64,000 nt of DNA from Hyphomicrobiales bacterium (GTDB lineage: Bacteria; Pseudomonadota; Alphaproteobacteria; Rhizobiales; Rhizobiaceae), in contig UCCA01000002.1 in the NCBI GenBank assembly GCA_900470805.1, positions 1 through 64,000 on the forward strand. Direction: 5' to 3'. The translations under genes were made by a program, and so were the position numbers. Below, piece after piece: positions 7,280-16,879 of the stretch (its first letter is position 1; every line of letters begins with the position of its first letter). The notes below the pieces were generated by a model, which was not told the origin of the DNA, did no database searches, and saw nothing but the letters and a program-made list of their open reading frames with translations.

Positions 7280-8746
7280 ATGAGTTTCAAAATCGCTATC
7301 ATCGGCGCCGGCAGCGTCGGCTTCACGAAAAAGCTGTTCACGGACATCCTGTGCGTGCCGGAGTTTCAGGACATCGAGTTCGCGCTCACCGACATGAGCG
7401 AGCACAATCTGCAGATGATCAAGCAGATCCTCGACACGATCGTCTCTTCCAACAAGCTGCCGACCAAGGTGACTGCGACCACCAACCGTCGCGAGGCGCT
7501 GACCGGCGCGCGATACATCATCAGCTGCGTGCGCGTCGGCGGCCTGGAAGCCTATGCTGACGACATCCGCATTCCGCTCAAATACGGCATAGACCAGTGC
7601 GTCGGTGACACGATCTGCGCCGGTGGCATTCTCTATGGCCAGCGCAACATCCCTGTCATTCTCGACTTCTGCAAGGACATCCGCGAAGTCGCCGAACCGG
7701 GTGCGAAGTTTCTGAACTACGCGAATCCGATGGCGATGAACACCTGGGCGGCGATCGAATACGGCAAGGTCGATACTGTCGGCCTGTGCCACGGCGTCCA
7801 GCACGGTGCCGAACAGATTGCCGAGGTCCTTGGCGCCAAGTCGCTTCCCGACCTCGACTATATCTGCTCCGGCATCAACCACCAGACATGGTTCGTCGAT
7901 CTGAAGCTCAACGGCCGCAAGATCGGCAAGGACGAACTGGTTGCCGCATTCGAGGCACACCCCGTCTTCTCGCAGCAGGAGAAGCTGCGCATTGACGTCT
8001 TGAAGCGCTTCGGCGTCTACTCGACCGAAAGCAACGGCCACCTGTCGGAATACCTGCCATGGTACCGCAAGCGGCCGGAAGAGATCACCAAGTGGATCGA
8101 CATGTCGGACTGGATCCACGGCGAGACCGGCGGCTACCTGCGTCACTCCACAGAGACCCGCAACTGGTTCGAGACGGAATTCCCGCAATTCCTCGCATCG
8201 GCTGAAAAGCCGATCGATCCGTCCAAGCGGTCGAACGAGCATGCCAGCCATATCCTTGAAGCGCTGGAGACCGGTCGTGTCTATCGCGGACACTTCAATC
8301 TCAAGAACAACGGCATCATCACCAACCTGCCCGCCGATGCCATCATCGAGTCGCCCGGCTTCGTCGATCGCTTCGGCATCAACATGGTCTCCGGCATCAC
8401 CATTCCGGAAGCCTGTGCGGCGACCTGCATGGCCTCGATCAACGTCCAGCGCATGTCGGTCCACGCAGCCGTCAGCGGCGACATCGACCTGCTGAAACTT
8501 GCGGTATTGCACGACCCGCTGGTCGGTGCGGTCTCGACACCGGAGGAAGTCTGGCAGATGGTGGACGAAATGGTCGTCGCCCAGGCGCGTTGGCTGCCGC
8601 AATACGCGCATGCCGTTCCTGGAGCCAAGGAGCGCCTGACGAAATCGACCGTCAAGACCCGCGACTGGGCAGGCGCTGCCCGCCGCAACGTTCGCTCGAT
8701 CGATGAACTTCGTGCTGAAAAGGCAGCGCTCAAGCAGGCTGTCTGA
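7280..8746 (+). CDS. GH4 family glycosidase with CHGV active-site motif (alpha-glucuronidase/galacturonidase-like)
   Basis: A 488-aa NAD- and Mn2+-dependent glycoside hydrolase of family 4. The Rossmann start KIAIIGAGSVGFTKKLF binds NAD. Cys170 and His201 (in GLCHGV and SGINHQ) are the expected metal ligands. In GH4 the residues after that Cys track specificity: CHSV is typical of alpha-galactosidases, CHEV of alpha-glucosidases and CHGx of alpha-glucuronidases and galacturonidases. This protein has CHGV, so cleavage of alpha-linked uronides is suggested but not shown. ATG 7280 follows GAGGTTAGGAT; the frame is open further upstream but without a ribosome site. It is the first gene of the operon, ahead of an oligosaccharide importer, and MelA (14915-16285) is a clear but divergent paralogue. 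Confidence 0.88.
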   Translation: MSFKIAIIGAGSVGFTKKLFTDILCVPEFQDIEFALTDMSEHNLQMIKQILDTIVSSNKLPTKVTATTNRREALTGARYIISCVRVGGLEAYADDIRIPLKYGIDQCVGDTICAGGILYGQRNIPVILDFCKDIREVAEPGAKFLNYANPMAMNTWAAIEYGKVDTVGLCHGVQHGAEQIAEVLGAKSLPDLDYICSGINHQTWFVDLKLNGRKIGKDELVAAFEAHPVFSQQEKLRIDVLKRFGVYSTESNGHLSEYLPWYRKRPEEITKWIDMSDWIHGETGGYLRHSTETRNWFETEFPQFLASAEKPIDPSKRSNEHASHILEALETGRVYRGHFNLKNNGIITNLPADAIIESPGFVDRFGINMVSGITIPEACAATCMASINVQRMSVHAAVSGDIDLLKLAVLHDPLVGAVSTPEEVWQMVDEMVVAQARWLPQYAHAVPGAKERLTKSTVKTRDWAGAARRNVRSIDELRAEKAALKQAV

Positions 8747-8764
8747 GTTTCCCGGAGGACGGGT

Positions 8765-8796
8765 GGCGATGGGGCCCGGGAGGGGAACCCATCGCC
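8765..8796 (+). repeat. Intergenic mRNA hairpin between GH4 gene and binding-protein gene
   Basis: A perfect 9-bp stem GGCGATGGG/CCCATCGCC (8765-8773 with 8788-8796) encloses a 14-nt loop and has no T-run. The position, between a first enzyme gene and a highly expressed binding-protein gene, fits an mRNA processing or stabilising element. Confidence 0.55.
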
Positions 8797-8869
8797 GCAA
8801 GCCCGTTTCCGGATCGTTGAGGAGAACGGGGTAGCCGACCAGCGCCTCGAAACGAAAAAGGGAGAGACG

Positions 8870-10957
8870 ATGAGAAATTTCCGCAACATCGGTGTGCTTG
8901 CCGGACTGGCGCTGAGCGTCTCGGTCTCGGCTTTGAGCGCCTATGCCGCCGAACCGATGGCACCTCCGGTTCCGCCGCAGTTTCCGGCCGAAGGCAAGAT
9001 CAAGTACGTGTCCAGGGATTCCATCGAGGAGTTCAAGGCGCTTCCATCGTATAACGAGCCGGATTGGGTGAAGAAGAACTTCGTCGACACCGGCAAGCTG
9101 CCGCCCGTCAAGGATCGCCTTCCCAAGGAGCCGCTGGTCTTCAAGACCGAGAACATGGTCGACGGCGTCGGCGTCTACGGCGATACGCTTCGCCACGTCA
9201 TTGGCGGTCGTCCTGAAGGTTGGAACTATGGCGCCGGCCAGACGCAGGGCTGGGGCGGAATCGACATCGGCCTCTCTGAATGCCTGACGCGCACCGCACC
9301 GCTGTTCCAGGTCCAGGCCAAGGACACAGAGCCGCTTCCGAACCTCGCCAAGAGCTGGGACTGGTCGGAAGACGGCCACAAGCTGACCATGCATCTGGTC
9401 GAAGGCGCCAAGTGGTCTGACGGCGCGCCGTTCGGCGCCGACGATATCATGTTCTACTGGGAAGACGAGGTCGTCGATCCGAACGTCTCGCCACTCGGCG
9501 GCGGTGCTTCCCCGGAAGCCTTCGGCGTTGGCACGACCTTGAAGAAGATCGATGATCACACCGTCGAATGGACCTTCAAGGAAGCCTTCCCGAAGCAGTA
9601 TCTCTACACGATGGCCTACCCGAACTTCTGCCCGGGTCCGTCGCATATCCTGAAGCCGCAGCATCCGAAATATTCGAAGAACACCTACGACCAGTTCAAG
9701 AACGCCTTCCCGCCCGAATACATGAACATGCCTGTCATGGGCGGCTGGGTGCCGGTGGAATATCGGGCCGACGACATCATCGTCATGCGCCGCAACCCTT
9801 ATTATTGGAAGGTCGACGAGAAGGGCAACCAGCTGCCTTACCTCAATGAGCTGCACTACAAGCTCTCCACCTGGGCTGACCGCGACGTACAGGCCGTTGC
9901 CGGCTCCGGCGACATCTCGAACCTTGAGCAGCCGGAAAACTTCGTCGCCTCGCTGAAGCGCGCCGCCGACAAGACGGCACCCGCCCGTCTCGCCTTCGGT
10001 CCGCGCCTGATCGGCTATAATCTGCGCATGAACTTCTCGGCCAACGGCTGGGGCGATCCCGATTCCCGCAGCCAGGCGATCCGCGAACTGAACCGCAACG
10101 AGGACTTCCGCAAGGCCGTCACCATGGCGCTCGACCGCAAGGCAATCGGCGATTCGCTGGTCAAGGGTCCGTTCACGGCGATCTATCCGGGCGGGCTGTC
10201 CTCGGGCACCAGCTTCTACGACCGCAACTCCGTGGTTTACTATCCGTTCGACCTCAAGGGCGCCAAGGCGCTGCTCGAAAAGGTCGGCCTGAAGGATACC
10301 GATGGCGACGGCTTCGTGAATTTCCCGGCCGGCACCGAAGGTGGCAAGAACCTCGAGGTCGTGCTTCTGGTCAACAACACCTACACCACGGACAAGAGCC
10401 TGGCGGAAGGTGTCGTCGGACAGATGGAGAAGCTCGGGATCAAGGTCATTCTCAATGCCCTCGATGGCCCCAAGCGTGACGACGCCCATTACGGCGGCCG
10501 TTTCGATTGGCTGATCCAGCGCAACCCGACGGAACTTGCATCCGTGGTGCAGAACACCGAACAGCTCGCTCCGGTCGGCCCGCGCACCAGCTGGCAGCAC
10601 CGCGCCGGCAAGGACGACAAGCTCGATCTGATGCCTTACGAGCAGCAGTTGGTCGACGTCGTCAACAAGTTCCGCACTAGCCAGGACAATGACGAACGCG
10701 TCAACCTGATGAAGCAGTACCAGAAGATTGCGACCGAGAATGTCGATACCATTGGCCTTACGGAATATCCGGGTGCGCTGATCATCAACAAGCGCTTCTC
10801 CAACGTGCCTGAGGGGACTCCGATCTTCATGTTCAACTGGGCCGAAGATAGCGTCATCCGCGAACGTCTGTGGGTGGCTGCCGACAAGCAGGGCAAGTAC
10901 GAGTTGTTCCCGCAGCAGCTGCCTGGCAAGCCCGGCGAAAAAGGCCCGATCAACTAA
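8870..10957 (+). CDS. agpA: Oligosaccharide ABC transporter substrate-binding protein, AgpA-like
   Basis: A periplasmic binding protein of the peptide/nickel/oligosaccharide SBP_bac_5 family. It is 695 aa, longer than most dipeptide-type proteins but right for the AgpA alpha-galactoside type. A Sec signal peptide (MRNFRNIGVLAGLALSVSVS to about AYA, residue 26) starts the protein. The family signature WDWSEDGHKLTMHLVEGAKW SDGAPFGADDIMFYWED occurs near 160-195. The start has GGGAGAGACG just upstream. It lies in an operon with two permeases and a fused ATPase and is flanked by two GH4 glycosidases, so the ligand is probably an alpha-galactosyl or uronyl oligosaccharide rather than a peptide. Confidence 0.88.
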   Translation: MRNFRNIGVLAGLALSVSVSALSAYAAEPMAPPVPPQFPAEGKIKYVSRDSIEEFKALPSYNEPDWVKKNFVDTGKLPPVKDRLPKEPLVFKTENMVDGVGVYGDTLRHVIGGRPEGWNYGAGQTQGWGGIDIGLSECLTRTAPLFQVQAKDTEPLPNLAKSWDWSEDGHKLTMHLVEGAKWSDGAPFGADDIMFYWEDEVVDPNVSPLGGGASPEAFGVGTTLKKIDDHTVEWTFKEAFPKQYLYTMAYPNFCPGPSHILKPQHPKYSKNTYDQFKNAFPPEYMNMPVMGGWVPVEYRADDIIVMRRNPYYWKVDEKGNQLPYLNELHYKLSTWADRDVQAVAGSGDISNLEQPENFVASLKRAADKTAPARLAFGPRLIGYNLRMNFSANGWGDPDSRSQAIRELNRNEDFRKAVTMALDRKAIGDSLVKGPFTAIYPGGLSSGTSFYDRNSVVYYPFDLKGAKALLEKVGLKDTDGDGFVNFPAGTEGGKNLEVVLLVNNTYTTDKSLAEGVVGQMEKLGIKVILNALDGPKRDDAHYGGRFDWLIQRNPTELASVVQNTEQLAPVGPRTSWQHRAGKDDKLDLMPYEQQLVDVVNKFRTSQDNDERVNLMKQYQKIATENVDTIGLTEYPGALIINKRFSNVPEGTPIFMFNWAEDSVIRERLWVAADKQGKYELFPQQLPGKPGEKGPIN

Positions 10958-10980
10958 GCCTCCTCCTCCCGACGAACGGA

Positions 10981-11005
10981 CCGGCCGCGCGTGATGCGCG
11001 GCCGG
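10981..11005 (+). repeat. Perfect GC-rich hairpin after the binding-protein gene
   Basis: The 10-bp arms CCGGCCGCGC and GCGCGGCCGG surround a 5-nt loop (GTGAT), with no T-run following. It lies in the 115-bp gap between the binding protein and the first permease, where such stems typically stabilise the upstream message or cause partial termination, giving excess binding protein. Confidence 0.7.
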
Positions 11006-11072
11006 CGAAGATCAACAAAGCCGGCCGCACCACCATTGGCGCGACAGGCCGCAAGGAGAGGCGAACCCTCCG

Positions 11073-12080
11073 ATGTTCCGATTTCTGCTCGTGCGCATAG
11101 CCTCCGCGATTCCGGTGCTGATCATTCTCAGCATCGTGACCTTCGCGATCATCCAGGCACCGCCCGGCGACTATGCCGATTACATCCGTTCCCAGCTGAT
11201 CAATCAGAGCGGCGCGTCCTTCGCCCAGGCCGAAGAGCAGGCGCAGGCCTATCGAGTCGCCCACGGTCTCGATCAGCCGATGGTCATCCAGTACTTTGCC
11301 TGGATCAAGGGGATCATCACCCAGGGCGATTTCGGCTACAGCATGTATTATAACAAGCCGGTGGCCGACGTCGTCGGCGAGCGCCTGCCGCGCACGCTGC
11401 TGCTGGCACTTGTCTGCCACATCTTCGCATCGGTGCTCGGCATCGGCTTCGGTATCTGGGCAGCGACCCGCCAGTATTCCTGGATCGACAGCCTGCTCTC
11501 CGGCATCTCCTTCCTCGGCATGACGGTGCCGCGCTTCCTGATGGCGCTGATCATCGTCTATCTCATGGTGTTCCATTTCAACGTCTCCGAGATCGGAAGC
11601 TTCTTCTCGCCGCAATATGGCGGAGCGCCATGGTCTTGGGCTAAGTTCGCCGATCTCGTCAGCCACGTCTGGCCTGTTGTCGCCATCGCCACTTTCGGCG
11701 GCCTCGCCTACAACATGCGCGTCATGCGCGGTAACCTGCTCGATACGCTGAATGCCCAGTATGTCGAGACCGCCAAGGCCAAAGGCTTGTCTGGCAGCGC
11801 CGTGGTCATGCGCCATGCCGTGCCGAATGCGCTGCATCCACTGGTCATGTATCAGGGCGTTGTGCTGCCCTACATGCTGACAGGCGAGATCGAGACTGCG
11901 ATCATCTTCTCGCTTCCCACGGTCGGACCGGCGATCGTCGGCTCCATGGCGATCGGCGACGTATACGTCACGGCCACCTTCATGATGGTGCTGTCCGCCA
12001 CGCTCATCGTCGGCAACATCATTGCCGATATGCTGCTTGCCTTGCTGGACCCGCGTGTCCGCCAGTACGGAGGAGCCTGA
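11073..12080 (+). CDS. Oligosaccharide ABC transporter permease (DppB/AgpB type)
   Basis: A 335-aa inner-membrane permease of the BPD_transp_1 superfamily, OppB/DppB branch. It has an N-terminal membrane anchor (about residues 9-30), five further membrane segments, and the EAA loop GLAYNMRVMRGNLLDTLNAQYVETAKAKGLSGSAVVMRHAVPNA that contacts the ATPase. The start follows AAGGAGAGGCG. The stop is one base before the next permease start, so the two are translated together and should form the heterodimeric channel. Import of alpha-galactosides or related sugars is inferred from the operon. Confidence 0.9.
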   Translation: MFRFLLVRIASAIPVLIILSIVTFAIIQAPPGDYADYIRSQLINQSGASFAQAEEQAQAYRVAHGLDQPMVIQYFAWIKGIITQGDFGYSMYYNKPVADVVGERLPRTLLLALVCHIFASVLGIGFGIWAATRQYSWIDSLLSGISFLGMTVPRFLMALIIVYLMVFHFNVSEIGSFFSPQYGGAPWSWAKFADLVSHVWPVVAIATFGGLAYNMRVMRGNLLDTLNAQYVETAKAKGLSGSAVVMRHAVPNALHPLVMYQGVVLPYMLTGEIETAIIFSLPTVGPAIVGSMAIGDVYVTATFMMVLSATLIVGNIIADMLLALLDPRVRQYGGA

Positions 12081-12081
12081 T

Positions 12082-13215
12082 ATGCTCGCCTTCGATTCCG
12101 CGCCTCCGCCCCCGCATGAGGAAACCGTCAAGAACCAGCCGGGTGGCAATGAAAGCTATCTGTCCCTGGTCTGGCGCCGGCTGAGGCGTTCCTGGACCGG
12201 CCTGATCGGCTTGGTGCTCGTCGCCCTTTTGATCCTTATGTCTATTTTCGCGGACTTCTTCGCGCCGATGGACCCGAAAGCTACCGACGTCGGCTTCGCG
12301 CCGCCGCAGATGATCAGCTTTCATGACAAGGACGGCAACCTGACCTATCCGCCGCGCGTCTATGCTCTCGGCGAATCCGAAGAGCTTGACCCCGTGACGT
12401 TCCAGCCGATCGTTGGTCCCGACTACGACAACCCGCGCCTTCTTGGCTTCTTCGTAACCGGCGCCGAATACAAGCTGTTCGGTCTGATCCCCACGAGCCG
12501 TCACTTCTTCGGCTCGATCGATGGTCAGCCGGTCCATTTTCTCGGCACCGACAAGTTCGGCCGCGACGTTCTCTCTCGCGCCATCATCGGCTCGCGGATA
12601 TCGCTGACCATCGCGCTAACCGTGGTCTTCATTGTAACGGTCATCGGCACCACGGTCGGCATGGTCTCGGGTTACTTCGGCGGCTCGTTCGATACCTGGG
12701 TGCAGCGCTTCGTCGAAGTCGTGCTCGCCTTCCCGCAGCTACCGCTTTATCTGGCGCTGACATCACTCATTCCGGTGACGGCGCCGACCAACGTGTTCCT
12801 CGGCTTCGTCATCATCGTCATGTCGGCGCTTGGCTGGGCGCAGATGTCACGCGAAGTCCGCGGCAAGACGCTGGCGCTCGCCCGCATCGACTATGTCCGC
12901 GCTGCCATGGCCGTCGGCGCCACCGACCGGCGCATCATCTTCCAGCACATCTTCCCGAATGTGATGAGCCACGTGATCGTCGCCGTCACCCTACACATCC
13001 CGAGCGTCGTGCTGCTCGAATCCTTCCTCGGCTTCCTCGGTTTCGCCGTGAAGCCGCCGCTGATCTCCTGGGGTCTGATGCTGCAGGATACGGCCAACTA
13101 TTCCGTCATCGGCACCTATCCCTGGATTCTGGCGCCTGTCGGCTTCGTGCTGATCACCGTCTTCGCGTTCAATGCGCTGGGCGATGGCCTGCGCGATGCA
13201 GTCGATCCCTATTGA
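12082..13215 (+). CDS. Oligosaccharide ABC transporter permease (DppC/AgpC type)
   Basis: A 377-aa permease of the OppC/DppC branch. After a cytoplasmic N-terminus the first membrane helix is at about 42-62. A long periplasmic insert of roughly 100 residues (about 65-165) precedes the FGRDVLSRAIIGSRISL segment and the BPD_transp_1 core. The EAA loop WAQMSREVRGKTLALARIDYVRAAMAVGA is clear. The insert is longer than in ordinary dipeptide permeases and is probably characteristic of this oligosaccharide subgroup. GGAGGAG lies 6 nt before the ATG, within the end of the preceding permease gene. It pairs with that permease. Confidence 0.9.
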   Translation: MLAFDSAPPPPHEETVKNQPGGNESYLSLVWRRLRRSWTGLIGLVLVALLILMSIFADFFAPMDPKATDVGFAPPQMISFHDKDGNLTYPPRVYALGESEELDPVTFQPIVGPDYDNPRLLGFFVTGAEYKLFGLIPTSRHFFGSIDGQPVHFLGTDKFGRDVLSRAIIGSRISLTIALTVVFIVTVIGTTVGMVSGYFGGSFDTWVQRFVEVVLAFPQLPLYLALTSLIPVTAPTNVFLGFVIIVMSALGWAQMSREVRGKTLALARIDYVRAAMAVGATDRRIIFQHIFPNVMSHVIVAVTLHIPSVVLLESFLGFLGFAVKPPLISWGLMLQDTANYSVIGTYPWILAPVGFVLITVFAFNALGDGLRDAVDPY

Positions 13216-13225
13216 GGTGAAGAAC

Positions 13226-14893
13226 ATGGCTCTTGCACTCGTCAACTCCTTCGCCCCGCCGGTTCGCCTCGATCACGAGGGCCGCACGGAAAGCCCTGTT
13301 ATCGACGCGCGAAACATCGGCGTGAATTTCAAGGTCGAGCATGGCACCGTGGAAGCGGTGAAGGACATCTCCTTTCAGCTCTATCGTGGTGAGACCATCG
13401 CCATCGTCGGCGAGTCCGGCTCCGGCAAGTCGGTGACGGCGCGCACCGTCATGGGGCTTCTGTCGAAGCGCGCGGTCATTTCATCGAAATCCACCGTCGA
13501 ATATGACGGCGCCAACATCCTGAAATATTCCGAGCGCGAGCGTCGCAAGCTGCGCGGCGACCGGATCTCGATGATCTTCCAGGAGCCGATGAGCTCGCTG
13601 AATCCGATCTACACGATCGGTAGCCAGATCGTCGAGGCAATCCGTGTGCATCAGAAGATGAGCAAGAAGCAGGCCTATGCCCGGGCGCTTGAACTGCTGA
13701 AGCACGTCCAGATCCCGGACCCGGAAGCACGGTTGAGGCAGTATCCGCATCAGCTCTCCGGCGGCCAGCGCCAGCGCGTGATGATCGCCATGGCGCTCTC
13801 CAACGAGCCCGACGTGCTGATCGCCGACGAGCCGACGACGGCGCTCGACGTGACCGTCCAGGCGCAAATCCTAAACCTCATCCGCAACCTGCAGAAGGAA
13901 ATGCGGATGGCGGTGATCCTCATCACCCATGATCTTACCGTTGTCAGGCAGTTCTCCGACTATGTCTACGTGATGCAGCACGGCGAGATGCGAGAGCACA
14001 ACACGGCGGAGAGGCTCTTCGCCAATCCGCAGCACGCCTACACCAAGCATCTGCTGAGCTCGGAACCGCGCGGCCAGGCCAATCCGCTGCCAGAGGGGTC
14101 CGAAGTCATCCTTGATGCCAAGAACGTGCGCGTGTCGTTCATGATGCGGCACGGCACCTTCTTCAAGCCAGAACTCAAGGAACTGGTCGCCGTCGACAGT
14201 CTTGGCCTGACGCTGCGCAAGCATGAGACGCTTGGCCTCGTAGGCGAGTCCGGATCCGGCAAGACGACGTTCGGCCAGGCGCTTCTGAGGCTGAACGATA
14301 CCGACAACGGCGAAATCTATTTCGACCGCCAGCCGATCCACGGCAAATCGCGCGCCGAGATGCGGCCACTGCGTTCGCGCATGCAGATCGTCTTCCAGGA
14401 CCCGTTCTCGTCGCTCAATCCGCGCATGACGATCGGCCAGATCATCGAGGAAGGGCTTGTGGTGAACAGGCTTGGTGCGACCAAGGCGGAACGTCTTGAC
14501 CGCGTCCGCGAAGCGCTGATCGCTGCCGGCATGCCCGGCAACATCCTGTCACGCTTTCCGCACGAGTTCTCGGGCGGGCAGCGCCAGCGCATCGCCATTG
14601 CCCGCGCTATCGCGCTCGAGCCGGAATTCATCCTGCTCGACGAGCCGACATCGGCGCTCGACCTGTCGGTTCAGGCGCAGATCATCGAACTGCTGCGCAA
14701 GCTGCAGGACGAGCGGGGTCTCAGCTATCTCTTCATTTCGCACGATCTCAAGGTCGTGCGTGCCCTCTGCCACCGGGTGATTGTCATGCAGCATGGCAAG
14801 ATCATGGAAGAGGGACCCGTCAACGAAGTGCTCACCAATCCCAAGACCGCCTACACCGAACGGCTCGTGAAAGCCGCTTTCGAAGTAGCCTGA
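13226..14893 (+). CDS. Fused double ATP-binding subunit of the oligosaccharide ABC transporter (OppD-OppF type)
   Basis: A 555-aa ATPase with two complete nucleotide-binding domains in one chain. The first has Walker [10 protein letters not shown], signature LSGGQRQRV and Walker B VLIADEPT (within about residues 30-280). The second has [18 protein letters not shown] and FILLDEPT (about 310-545). Each is followed by the oligopeptide-transporter C-terminal extension with the HAYTKHLL or TAYTERLV motif. It energises the permease pair just upstream. GAGGTGA is 5 nt before the ATG, 10 nt after the permease stop. Confidence 0.92.
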   Translation: MALALVNSFAPPVRLDHEGRTESPVIDARNIGVNFKVEHGTVEAVKDISFQLYRGETIAIVGESGSGKSVTARTVMGLLSKRAVISSKSTVEYDGANILKYSERERRKLRGDRISMIFQEPMSSLNPIYTIGSQIVEAIRVHQKMSKKQAYARALELLKHVQIPDPEARLRQYPHQLSGGQRQRVMIAMALSNEPDVLIADEPTTALDVTVQAQILNLIRNLQKEMRMAVILITHDLTVVRQFSDYVYVMQHGEMREHNTAERLFANPQHAYTKHLLSSEPRGQANPLPEGSEVILDAKNVRVSFMMRHGTFFKPELKELVAVDSLGLTLRKHETLGLVGESGSGKTTFGQALLRLNDTDNGEIYFDRQPIHGKSRAEMRPLRSRMQIVFQDPFSSLNPRMTIGQIIEEGLVVNRLGATKAERLDRVREALIAAGMPGNILSRFPHEFSGGQRQRIAIARAIALEPEFILLDEPTSALDLSVQAQIIELLRKLQDERGLSYLFISHDLKVVRALCHRVIVMQHGKIMEEGPVNEVLTNPKTAYTERLVKAAFEVA

Positions 14894-14914
14894 TTGCCCA
14901 TGCCGGAGGATATT

Positions 14915-16285
14915 ATGGCAAGAAATCCCAAGATCACCTTTATCGGAGCTGGCTCCACCGTCTTCATGAAAAACATCATCGGCGACGTGCTGCAGCGCCC
15001 GGCGCTGTCGGGTGCGACCATCGCCCTGATGGACATCAACCCGCAGCGTCTCGAAGAAAGCGCCATCGTCGTCAACAAGCTGATCTCGACGCTCGGTGCC
15101 AAGGCGAAGGCGGAGACCTATTCGGACCAGCGCAAGGCCTTGGCAGGCGCCGACTTCGTCGTCGTCGCCTTCCAGATCGGCGGCTACGAGCCCTGCACGG
15201 TCACCGATTTCGAAATCCCTAAGAAATACGGCCTGCGCCAAACGATTGCCGACACGCTCGGCGTCGGCGGCATCATGCGCGGCCTGCGCACCGTGCCGCA
15301 TCTGTGGAAGATCTGCGAGGACATGCTTGCCGTCTGCCCAGAGGCAATCATGCTGCAATACGTCAACCCGATGGCGATCAACACATGGTCGATCGCCGAG
15401 AAGTATCCGACGATCAAGCAAGTCGGCCTCTGCCACTCAGTGCAGGGCACGGCGATGGAACTGGCTGAAGATCTCGAAATCCCCTACGAGGACATCCGCT
15501 ACCGCTCGGCCGGCATCAACCACATGGCCTTCTACCTGAAGTTCGAGCATCGTCAGCCCGACGGTTCCTACAAGGACCTCTATCCTGATCTCGTGCGTGC
15601 CTACCGCGAAGGCCGCGCGCCGAAGCCGACGTGGAACCCGCGTTGCCCGAACAAGGTGCGCTACGAGATGCTGACCCGTCTCGGCTACTTCGTCACCGAG
15701 AGCTCGGAGCATTTCGCCGAGTACACACCCTACTTCATCAAGGAAGGTCGCGAGGATCTGATCGAGAGGTTCGGCATTCCGCTTGATGAGTATCCGAAGC
15801 GCTGCATCGAGCAGATCGAGCGCTGGAAGGGCCAGGCAGCGGCCTATCGCTCGGCCGAGAAGATCGAGGTCAAGCAGTCGAAGGAATATGCGTCCTCGAT
15901 CATCAACTCGGTCTGGACCGGTGAGCCATCGGTCATCTACGGCAACGTCCGCAACAATGGCTGCATCACCTCTCTGCCATCCAACTGCGCCGCGGAAGTT
16001 CCGTGCCTGGTCGATGCGTCGGGTATCCAGCCGACATTCATCGGCGACCTGCCGCCGCAGCTGACGGCGCTGATGCGCACCAATATCAACGTTCAGGAAC
16101 TGACCGTTCAGGCGCTGATGACCGAAAACCGCGAGCATATCTATCACGCTGCTATGATGGATCCGCACACGGCAGCTGAGCTCGACCTCGACCAGATCTG
16201 GTCGATGGTGGACGACCTGCTCGCCGCTCACGGCGATTGGTTGCCGGCATGGGCGCGAACCGGTCGTAAGGTACAGGCCGCCTGA
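14915..16285 (+). CDS. melA: Alpha-galactosidase MelA (GH4)
   Basis: A 456-aa GH4 enzyme that closely resembles E. coli MelA (451 aa) along its length. The NAD-binding start is KITFIGAGSTVFMKNIIGDV. The diagnostic alpha-galactosidase motif CHSV (Cys173-His174) and His203 in SAGINHM give the Mn2+ site, and stretches such as FQIGGYEPCTVTDFE, YVNPMAINTW and SSEHFAEYTPYFIK are hallmarks. It hydrolyses terminal alpha-galactosides (melibiose, raffinose family) in the cytoplasm by the NAD-dependent redox-elimination mechanism. GGAGGA lies 5 nt before the ATG, 21 nt after the ATPase gene. It is the last gene of the operon, followed by a strong terminator. Confidence 0.95.
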   Translation: MARNPKITFIGAGSTVFMKNIIGDVLQRPALSGATIALMDINPQRLEESAIVVNKLISTLGAKAKAETYSDQRKALAGADFVVVAFQIGGYEPCTVTDFEIPKKYGLRQTIADTLGVGGIMRGLRTVPHLWKICEDMLAVCPEAIMLQYVNPMAINTWSIAEKYPTIKQVGLCHSVQGTAMELAEDLEIPYEDIRYRSAGINHMAFYLKFEHRQPDGSYKDLYPDLVRAYREGRAPKPTWNPRCPNKVRYEMLTRLGYFVTESSEHFAEYTPYFIKEGREDLIERFGIPLDEYPKRCIEQIERWKGQAAAYRSAEKIEVKQSKEYASSIINSVWTGEPSVIYGNVRNNGCITSLPSNCAAEVPCLVDASGIQPTFIGDLPPQLTALMRTNINVQELTVQALMTENREHIYHAAMMDPHTAAELDLDQIWSMVDDLLAAHGDWLPAWARTGRKVQAA

Positions 16286-16313
16286 CCAACTCTCTCCCGG
16301 TCACGGCCTCAAG

Positions 16314-16342
16314 AAGTCCCGCGGCATTGTCGCGGGACTTTT
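16314..16342 (+). terminator. Rho-independent terminator of the GH4/agp/melA operon
   Basis: The 10-bp perfect stem AAGTCCCGCG/CGCGGGACTT (16314-16323 with 16331-16340) with a 7-nt loop runs directly into T residues, 28 nt after the melA stop. Confidence 0.88.
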
Positions 16343-16381
16343 CCGTGAGAATGGTGCTTCACAAGCTGAGGAGTGAGCCGA

Positions 16382-16729
16382 TCAGCGCGGCGGCGGTGCT
16401 TGCCGAGGATCGGCGAAGCCGACTTCCGGGCATCCGCGAACGTTACCGAAGCTGATCTCGCCACGATCACCGGCAGCGGTCAGGCCTCGGAAGGTAAGAA
16501 CATTCTCGTCGCTATAGACAAGATCGACCCGGTCGAAGCCCGCACGTCTTGCGCGGTTGCGGGCCTGGCTGATGTTGCACTGGCCCAGCGACGGGGTCAC
16601 ATGCCAAGTGCTGGTGCCTCGTCCGTTTGATTGCCACCCGTCCGCCTGGGCGGGTGCGGCCACCAGCACGAGGACGGCAATGAAGGTGAGGGCGGCAGCA
16701 AAGGCAGATTTCAAGATCGACGGCTCCAT
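16382..16729 (-). CDS. Small secreted protein of unknown function
   Basis: A 115-aa protein with a clear Sec signal peptide (hydrophobic AFAAALTFIAVLVLVAAPAQA, cleavage after about residue 27) and a mature part of about 88 residues with two Cys (GQCNISQ and RGCPEVG) that could form one disulfide. It ends in a Pro-rich tail (QAPPPR). I do not recognise a family. The longer open frame upstream lacks a better ribosome site and would bury the signal peptide. It faces away from the ArsR gene at 16933, so the 203-bp gap between them must hold both promoters. Confidence 0.65.
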   Translation of the reverse strand: MEPSILKSAFAAALTFIAVLVLVAAPAQADGWQSNGRGTSTWHVTPSLGQCNISQARNRARRAGFDRVDLVYSDENVLTFRGLTAAGDRGEISFGNVRGCPEVGFADPRQAPPPR

Positions 16730-16879
16730 ATTGCGTTCGCGGCTATGGGCGAACATGCTTCTATTAGAATAGACTGCATGCCGTTGCGCGCAACGGCACA
16801 AGCTCGGCATTCGGGCAGCGTCGTTAACAAGGAGGCGGATTGTTTGCCGGCTCCGATGACGGACAATTGAATAAATCAA

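Noticed and set aside
7154..10600. A minus-strand open frame of more than 1100 codons opposite the GH4 and agpA genes
   Set aside because: It is the mirror of two strongly supported genes in GC-rich DNA, has no recognisable domain and no ribosome site. Long antisense frames are expected from the codon bias.
13226..14893. Considered a frameshift fusion of two ATPase genes
   Set aside because: Both nucleotide-binding domains are complete with a normal linker, and the same fused arrangement occurs at 39571-41301. It is a natural two-domain protein.
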